In this document: positions 6,043-10,253 of the stretch, piece after piece
Layout of the letters: each line of letters begins with the position of its first letter
How positions within the stretch are numbered: the first letter of the stretch is position 1
Source of the DNA: an uncultured Collinsella sp.
GTDB taxonomy: Bacteria; Actinomycetota; Coriobacteriia; Coriobacteriales; Coriobacteriaceae
Direction of reading: 5' to 3'
Assembly (NCBI GenBank): GCA_938045085.1
Contig: CALINZ010000067.1
Location: 1-10,253 of the forward strand
DNA length: 10,253 bases
Notes under the pieces: generated by a model
The model's input: the letters and a program-made list of their open reading frames with translations, nothing else
Database searches by the model: none
Told to the model about the DNA's origin: nothing
Made by a program: the position numbers and the translations under genes

Positions 6043-7008
6043 ATGTCTCAAAACGCACGTTCCCATCGAAAGCTCAAGATAGCCGGCGTCGTTACGCTGG
6101 TGGTTGTCGTTGCGCTGCTCGGATTTGCCGGCAACTTTCTGTTTGACTTCGCGCTGAATCCCCGCGCGCCATACACCATGAAGATGATGCAGGATAGCAA
6201 GAACGACAAAGAAGGTGAGCAGCCGGATGCCGAGGATACCGAGGCGCGGGCATGGTTTAAAGAGAACCGCAAGAGCAGCAACCTCACCGCGGACGACGGG
6301 ACCGAGCTTGCCGCCTGGTATTTTGCTGCGTCGGAGAGCACGCACGACTACGCCGTCTGCCTGCATGGATATACCAACGAGCCCATCGGTATGGCCCGAT
6401 ACGCCAAACGCTTCCACGACCGTGGCATGAACGTACTCGCACCCGCCGCCCGCGCCCACGAGCGCTCCGGCGGCGACTATATCGGCATGGGCTGGCCCGA
6501 GCGCCTCGATGTCGTTGCATGGATTGGACGGATCGTTGCAGCCGACCCCGAGGCGCGCATTCTTGTCTTTGGCGAGTCGATGGGTGCGGCAACCGCCATG
6601 AACGTCGCGGGGGAATCTCTGCCCGCAAACGTGAAGTGCATTATCGAGGACTGCGGCTATACGAGTGTTTGGGACGAGTTTTCTCTGCAGCTCAAGGACG
6701 TGTTCGGCCTGCCCAGCTTTCCCTTGCTCGATGTAGCAAACTTGGTGTGCAACGTGCGCGCGGGCTACGACTTTCATAAGGCGAGCAGTGTGGAGCAACT
6801 CAAACACGCGACGGTTCCCATGCTGTTTATCCACGGCGACCAGGACACCTTTGTGCCGTACGACATGCTCGACCAAAACTACGACGCATGCGCCGGCAAG
6901 GTCAAGCAAAAGCTCACCATCCATGGTGCCACTCACGCCAAGAGCGCGCAGGTCGACCCCGAGCTCTACTGGAATACGGTCGACGACTTCCTCGACGAGT
7001 ATTTTTAG
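6043..7008 (+). CDS. Membrane-anchored alpha/beta hydrolase
   Basis: This is a 321-residue protein. A basic N-terminus and one hydrophobic segment (about 13-34) anchor it or act as an uncleaved signal. An alpha/beta hydrolase fold follows, of the serine aminopeptidase/YqkD-like type. The oxyanion motif is HGY (108-110), the nucleophile elbow is GESMG with S179, the acid is D268 in HGDQDTFVP, and the catalytic His is H298 in GATHAKS. The triad is therefore complete and the enzyme should be active, probably outside the membrane, on an ester or peptide bond; the substrate cannot be told. ATG 6043 follows AGGAA at a good distance. The gene is monocistronic, transcribed from the divergent region, and ends before a strong terminator. 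Confidence 0.88.
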   Translation: MSQNARSHRKLKIAGVVTLVVVVALLGFAGNFLFDFALNPRAPYTMKMMQDSKNDKEGEQPDAEDTEARAWFKENRKSSNLTADDGTELAAWYFAASESTHDYAVCLHGYTNEPIGMARYAKRFHDRGMNVLAPAARAHERSGGDYIGMGWPERLDVVAWIGRIVAADPEARILVFGESMGAATAMNVAGESLPANVKCIIEDCGYTSVWDEFSLQLKDVFGLPSFPLLDVANLVCNVRAGYDFHKASSVEQLKHATVPMLFIHGDQDTFVPYDMLDQNYDACAGKVKQKLTIHGATHAKSAQVDPELYWNTVDDFLDEYF

Positions 7009-7054
7009 GCAAATAGTACGGTTTACTGGTCTATCTGACCCCCTAGCACTTCCG

Positions 7055-7093
7055 AAAAGCCGCCCGTGGGCACTGTGCTCACGGGCGGCTTTT
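7055..7093. terminator. Bidirectional terminator between convergent genes
   Basis: Fourteen-base perfect arms (AAAAGCCGCCCGTG at 7055-7068 and its complement at 7080-7093) extend inward by a G/T and three further pairs to a 3-nt loop. TTTT follows the stem on the plus strand and TTTT ends it on the minus strand. It can serve both the hydrolase gene (stop at 7008) and the DUF362 gene (stop at 7142). Confidence 0.93.
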
Positions 7094-7141
7094 ACTAACA
7101 GTTGTGCTACAAAGGCGCTTGTTTTGTCTAATAGCTAGGTG

Positions 7142-8347
7142 CTACTTGACCTCGATGAGCTCATACTCGCTCGTGCCCAGGCCGATCTTCTCGGCATGCG
7201 CGATGCACACGCGCCAGTCGGTGTCGGGATGCGTAATGCAGAAGGGGTCGTGCGCCTGCTCGCCCTCCAGATGCTCGTGGTTGTGCTCCATCTTGGCCGC
7301 GCTATCGGTGAGCTCGGTGTTGGGCAGCGGCTCGGATGCCATGACGGCATCGGCGCAGGCCTGGTCAATGGCGACCGGGTCGAAGCTCGCGAACATGCCG
7401 ATATCGTTGACGATAGGCGTGTCGTTTTCGGGATGGCAATCGCAGTTGGGGCTGATGTCCATGGCAAGCGAGATGTGGAAGCTCGGGCGGCCGTCGACGA
7501 CGGCCTTCGTATACTCGGCGATCTTGCAGTTGAGCACGTCGGCCGCGGCCTCATAGCCGGGCTTGATGCAGTCCTGGTTGCATGCCGCAATGCAGCGTCC
7601 GCAGCCCACGCAGCGATCGTGGTCGATGGCAGCCACGTGCACCGTGCGAGTGTTGCCGTTGGCAAGCTCGCGCTCGCGGGTATCGTCAAACGAGATGGCG
7701 TTGTGCGCACAGATCTTTTCGCAGGCATGGCAGCCAACGCAGTGCTCGGTCGCGACGTTCGGCTTGCCGGCGGCATGCTGCTCCATCTTGCCGGCACGGC
7801 TGCCGCCTCCCATGCCCAGGTTCTTCATGGCGCCGCCAAAACCGGCCTGCTCATGGCCCTTAAAGTGGGTGAGGCTGATCACGATATCGGCATCCATGAG
7901 CGCCTGACCGATCTTGGCCTCGTGCACGTACTCGCCGCCCTCGACCGGGACGAGCGCCTCGTCGGTGCCCTTGAGGCCGTCGGCGATGATGATCTGGCAA
8001 CCCGTGGCATACGGGGTAAAGCCGTTCTGGTAGGCGGTGTCGATGTGCTCGAGCGCGTTTTTGCGGCTACCGACATAGAGCGTGTTGCAGTCGGTGAGGA
8101 AGGGCTTGCCGCCCAGCTCCTTCACCACGTCGGCGACGGCGCGAGCGTAGTTGGGGCGCAAAAAGCTCAGGTTGCCCAGCTCGCCAAAGTGAATCTTGAT
8201 GGCGACGAACTTGTTCTCAAAGTCGATCTGCTCGATACCGGCGTGACGGATGAGGCGCTTGAGCTTGTCGAGCTGGCTCTCGCGAGCATGCGTGCGCAGG
8301 TTGGTGAAGTACACCTTAGCGGGTGCTGCGGGTGTAGTTGCGGTCAT
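7142..8347 (-). CDS. DUF362 domain protein with two [4Fe-4S] ferredoxin motifs
   Basis: This 401-residue cytoplasmic protein belongs to a strongly conserved anaerobe family of unknown reaction. Residues 10-195 carry the DUF362 part: AIKIHFGELGNLSFLRPNYA, then KPFLTDCNTLYVGSRKNA, then IIADGLKGTDE, then HFKGHEQAGFGGAMKNLGMG. A bacterial ferredoxin pair follows, with CX2CX2CX3C at C203/C206/C209/C213 and C246/C249/C252/C256. DUF362-like sequence resumes afterwards (SFDPVAIDQACADAV), so the clusters sit inside the domain. The two clusters suggest electron transfer to an active site on an anaerobic redox substrate, which is inference. C260 and CDC/H near residue 310 are further possible metal ligands. 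ATG 8347 follows GAGGGG at 8 nt. It is a single-gene unit between a phased direct repeat and the bidirectional terminator. Confidence 0.9.
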   Translation of the reverse strand: MTATTPAAPAKVYFTNLRTHARESQLDKLKRLIRHAGIEQIDFENKFVAIKIHFGELGNLSFLRPNYARAVADVVKELGGKPFLTDCNTLYVGSRKNALEHIDTAYQNGFTPYATGCQIIIADGLKGTDEALVPVEGGEYVHEAKIGQALMDADIVISLTHFKGHEQAGFGGAMKNLGMGGGSRAGKMEQHAAGKPNVATEHCVGCHACEKICAHNAISFDDTRERELANGNTRTVHVAAIDHDRCVGCGRCIAACNQDCIKPGYEAAADVLNCKIAEYTKAVVDGRPSFHISLAMDISPNCDCHPENDTPIVNDIGMFASFDPVAIDQACADAVMASEPLPNTELTDSAAKMEHNHEHLEGEQAHDPFCITHPDTDWRVCIAHAEKIGLGTSEYELIEVK

Positions 8348-8389
8348 AGATCTATCCCCTCGGTCTATATGGCGTGACAGACATAGAGG

Positions 8390-8420
8390 ATGGTACCAGT
8401 TAAAGCAGAGTTAAAGTCAA
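8390..8420 (-). promoter_or_regulatory. Candidate promoter for the DUF362 gene
   Basis: On the minus strand TTGACT (8415-8420, 5/6) and TACCAT (8390-8395, 4/6) are 19 nt apart, a long spacing. The transcript would start about 35 nt ahead of the ATG. The spacer holds an 11-bp-phased direct repeat (8398-8416), so the promoter may depend on a regulator. Confidence 0.3.
8398..8416. promoter_or_regulatory. 11-bp-phased direct repeat (candidate regulator site)
   Basis: AGTTAAAG occurs twice (8398-8405 and 8409-8416) with a 3-bp spacer, so the period is 11 bp, one helical turn. OmpR/PhoB-type response regulators bind head-to-tail repeats with this period, for example TTAACA-like PhoP boxes. The repeats fill the spacer of the DUF362 promoter. 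No regulator gene is visible in the window. Confidence 0.4.
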
Positions 8421-8430
8421 GTACGGAACC

Positions 8431-8459
8431 TAGTCATTGGGGACGTTCTTAAATGACCA
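8431..8459. repeat. Short palindromic repeat, GGGGACGTTCTTA loop
   Basis: TAGTCATT (8431-8438) and AATGACCA (8452-8459) form 8-base arms with one G/T wobble around a 13-nt loop. The inner 17 bases at 8441-8457 recur exactly at 46-62. This is the left-most unit of the repeat block. Confidence 0.55.
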
Positions 8460-8464
8460 GTCGC

Positions 8465-8602
8465 AAGGGACACTCTTTCGCCGCCCGGCAGTTGGGGACG
8501 TTCCTTTCCTGCCGGCAGTTAGGGACAGTCCCCAAGTGCCGGCAGAAAAGGAACGTCCCCAAAGGCCGGCATATTGGGACAGTCCTTGCCAGCCCGGCCG
8601 GC
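8465..8602. repeat. 27-bp-period tandem array of palindromic modules
   Basis: Four successive 27-bp units (8465-8491, 8492-8518, 8519-8545, 8546-8572) and one longer unit (8573-8602) each combine a GGGAC/GTCCC-type half with a GCCGGC-type half. GCCGGC begins at 8511, 8538, 8565 and 8597, so the steps are 27, 27 and 32. The first unit has the degenerate CCCGGC. The variable half alternates among GGACGTTCC, GGACAGTCC and GGAACGTCC. Neighbouring halves are often complementary, which gives long hairpins. No protein is supported here. It resembles REP/BIME-type repeats and begins a few bases beyond the 3' end of the permease gene. Confidence 0.7.
8492..8562. repeat. 26-bp inverted repeat (25/26)
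   Basis: The arm at 8492-8517 is the reverse complement of 8537-8562 except for one base. The 19-nt loop contains GGGAC-A-GTCCC (8522-8532), and each arm carries GCCGGC. On RNA from the permease gene this would be a very stable hairpin without a U-run. Confidence 0.75.
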
Positions 8603-8629
8603 GAGCCGACGAATGGCAAGAACTGTCCC
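8576..8629. repeat. 16-bp inverted repeat (15/16)
   Basis: The arm at 8576-8591 (GGGACAGTCCTTGCCA) pairs with 8614-8629 except at one position, around a 22-nt GC-rich loop holding GCCGGC. It lies 6 nt past the stop codon of the permease gene and may act as a 3' mRNA stem or a U-less terminator. Confidence 0.65.
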
Positions 8630-8635
8630 CGATGG

Positions 8636-10253
8636 TTACTCCTGGACTTTGAGGGCCTCGGCCAGACTGACGCGCTTGATGGAGCGCGTGTGCAGCAGCG
8701 CCACGACCAGGTAGGTCGCAAAGCCGATTCCTGCGCACGCCGCCATGGACCAAGCGGGCACGTAGATCTCGATATTGCCGTTATAGGCGAGCAGCATCGA
8801 GCGGAAGATGGCCGTGAGCGAGCCAATAATGACCGGCAGGCTCAGCACGAGTGACGCCGCAACGCACAACGTGATCGAGCGGATGTACAGATGCGAAATC
8901 TCGCTATCGCGATAGCCAAAGACTTTCATGTAGCTGATCGAACGGGCGCTGTGGTCGATCACAGCCTTGGTCAGCAGGTACATAAACAGCAAGAAGATGA
9001 ACACCGCAAGCCCAACCATCATTCCGATCATTTTGCTCATCATGCCGATGAATTGGTCGCCCACGGCGCGCATGTCGTCGGGCGTGGTGTCGCCGGCAAA
9101 GTAACGAGCATCGAGGTCGAGCTTCTCGTTGCTCACATAGCCGTTAAAGTAGGCGGCGTCGTTGTCGAACAGCTCATTAAAGTCGTCAATACTCATATAG
9201 ATATTCATGTCCGACTTGGAGCCCCAGGCACAGTCCTTGCCCGCGTACTCAAGGGAATAATACTCACCCTCGTACTTGTCGCTGAGCGTGACCTTCTGGC
9301 CCTCGCTCCAGCCAAACTTGTCGAGCAAGCCACCGCCAAAGACGACGCGTCCGTCGCCGACGTCCAGCCCTTTCCAGTAGCGCGAATCGGGCGAGATGCC
9401 GTAGACAGAAATCGTCTCCTCGCCATTACCATCGCCGCGGTCGTCTTGCAGCTGGTAAACGGCATATTTCTCGGCCTGCGCGATTGCGCCCGCGCCGTTG
9501 TCAATCGTGTTGACCGGGTGAATGTCGTCGTTGTCGGTGTCGATCTTAGAGGCCTTGTCAATCAGGTCGATAGCCTCGTCGCGGTTGCAGCCGAGGATAT
9601 CGGCAAGGTCATCGAGGCGCGCATAAAGCGCATCCTTCTTGTCCTGGACCTTGGCAAGCGCATCCTGCGCTGCGGTCAGGCTCTCGGCAGACGGAGATGC
9701 GGTCGCGGCATCGGCTGCCGCCTGCGCCGCATCGGCCGCGTCGTCAAGCTCGTCATCGGCATCCTGAGCGGCAGAAAGCAGTGCGCCGTCAACCGACTGC
9801 AAACGCTCGAGTGCCGACCACTGCTCGCGCTCCTCGGCAGTGCCCTCGAGCTCCAGCGGCGCCTTGAGCGTGTACTGGTGCTCGGCGACCAGGCTTGTCT
9901 CGAGGTTGTCGGCGTAGTGCGTCATCGTGGGCAGAATCGCCAGGCCAAAGAGCAGCAGCAGCGACGCAAATGCAATGCCCACGAAGAGCGTGGCAAAGTT
10001 GCCCAGGTTGCGCAGGAAGATGCGCAAGCGGAAGCGGGAAACAAAACCCATGCGCTCCGGCAGCTGCAGGCCGCGCTTGGTGCCAGACTTGCCGCTCGCC
10101 TCGTGGCGAAGAAACTGCAACGGCGTCTTGCCCGTCTTGCGAAGCAGACCCACCAGCGTGATGAGAATGAGCGCAGCGGCGGGAACCACGGCGCACTTCA
10201 CAAAGATCTCCCAGCTCCAGTACACCTGGAAGGGCGGCAGGCTATAAGATCGG
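8636..10253 (-). CDS. FtsX-type ABC transporter permease, C-terminal part (5' end outside window)
   Basis: The frame stays open to the right edge with no stop between the GTG at 10225 and 10253, so this is the C-terminal part of a larger protein. Counting from 10225, it shows a membrane segment at 7-28, a TPLQFLR motif (34-40, like the 'PLxxLRP' linker of two-domain FtsX permeases), a second membrane segment at 77-99, and a large outside domain (about 100-395). Three more membrane segments follow (about 400-423, 449-475, 490-512). The end SLAEALKVQE is typical of FtsX proteins, as is the YMKVFGYRDSEI loop. Residues about 135-215 are an Asp/Ala-rich coiled coil. Such permeases work with an ATPase, here unseen, for export or for mechanical coupling across the membrane. 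No ligand can be named. Confidence 0.88.
   Translation of the reverse strand, partial: RSYSLPPFQVYWSWEIFVKCAVVPAAALILITLVGLLRKTGKTPLQFLRHEASGKSGTKRGLQLPERMGFVSRFRLRIFLRNLGNFATLFVGIAFASLLLLFGLAILPTMTHYADNLETSLVAEHQYTLKAPLELEGTAEEREQWSALERLQSVDGALLSAAQDADDELDDAADAAQAAADAATASPSAESLTAAQDALAKVQDKKDALYARLDDLADILGCNRDEAIDLIDKASKIDTDNDDIHPVNTIDNGAGAIAQAEKYAVYQLQDDRGDGNGEETISVYGISPDSRYWKGLDVGDGRVVFGGGLLDKFGWSEGQKVTLSDKYEGEYYSLEYAGKDCAWGSKSDMNIYMSIDDFNELFDNDAAYFNGYVSNEKLDLDARYFAGDTTPDDMRAVGDQFIGMMSKMIGMMVGLAVFIFLLFMYLLTKAVIDHSARSISYMKVFGYRDSEISHLYIRSITLCVAASLVLSLPVIIGSLTAIFRSMLLAYNGNIEIYVPAWSMAACAGIGFATYLVVALLHTRSIKRVSLAEALKVQE

Noticed and set aside
5947..6936. 329-codon minus-strand frame opposite the hydrolase
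   Set aside because: Shadow of the hydrolase, which has a complete catalytic triad, ribosome binding site and promoter.
7139..8377. 412-codon plus-strand frame opposite the DUF362 gene
   Set aside because: Antisense shadow of a gene with unmistakable ferredoxin and DUF362 motifs.
8465..8602. CRISPR array
   Set aside because: The 27-bp period has no constant repeat plus unique spacer; the whole unit is made of related palindromic halves, and no cas gene is present.
8437..8854. Plus-strand open frames through the repeat block
   Set aside because: They read palindromic repeats and then the antisense of the permease, with low-complexity translations. No ribosome binding site supports them.
10223..10225. 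GTG as the true start of the permease
   Set aside because: The frame stays open to the window edge and the protein begins in the middle of a two-domain FtsX layout, so it is an internal codon.

Overview
The window is high-G+C (roughly 60 % by eye) bacterial chromosome. The protein style (a CphA N-domain-like protein, a DUF362/ferredoxin protein, a large FtsX permease with a coiled-coil ectodomain, and a TrhA/CNNM pair) and the short GGGGACGTTC-type palindromic repeats suggest a gut Coriobacteriia, most likely Collinsella or a close relative. This is inference from recognition, not from a search. There are no rRNA, tRNA, phage, IS or CRISPR features.

Layout. Positions 1-72 hold a small palindrome and one degenerate repeat copy. 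From about 73 to 5856 six genes lie on the minus strand and read right to left: trhA (PAQR/hemolysin III), a CNNM/CBS/CorC_HlyC membrane protein, a stand-alone cyanophycin-synthetase N-domain-like protein, a small YtxH-type membrane protein, a PRC-barrel protein, and a membrane-anchored NodB-fold 'polysaccharide deacetylase' that lacks most of its metal and catalytic residues. The CNNM and CphA-N genes are 24 nt apart. The YtxH and PRC genes overlap by one base (TAATG) and sit behind a perfect TATAAT box. The shared theme is membrane and cell envelope.

A divergent intergenic region (5857-6042) with two palindromes and promoters facing both ways separates trhA from a plus-strand membrane-anchored alpha/beta hydrolase (6043-7008). 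The hydrolase converges on a DUF362/2x[4Fe-4S] protein (7142-8347, minus). A strong bidirectional terminator lies between them.

Upstream of the DUF362 gene is an 11-bp-phased direct repeat. Beyond it lies a dense block of GGGAC/GCCGGC palindromic modules with a 27-bp period (8431-8632). The block abuts the stop codon of an FtsX-type ABC permease gene (minus strand) that runs off the right edge.

The best candidates for something unusual are the 27-bp-period palindromic array, the degenerate NodB protein, and the stand-alone CphA N-domain-like protein. No complete new multi-gene system such as a defence island or biosynthetic cluster is visible.
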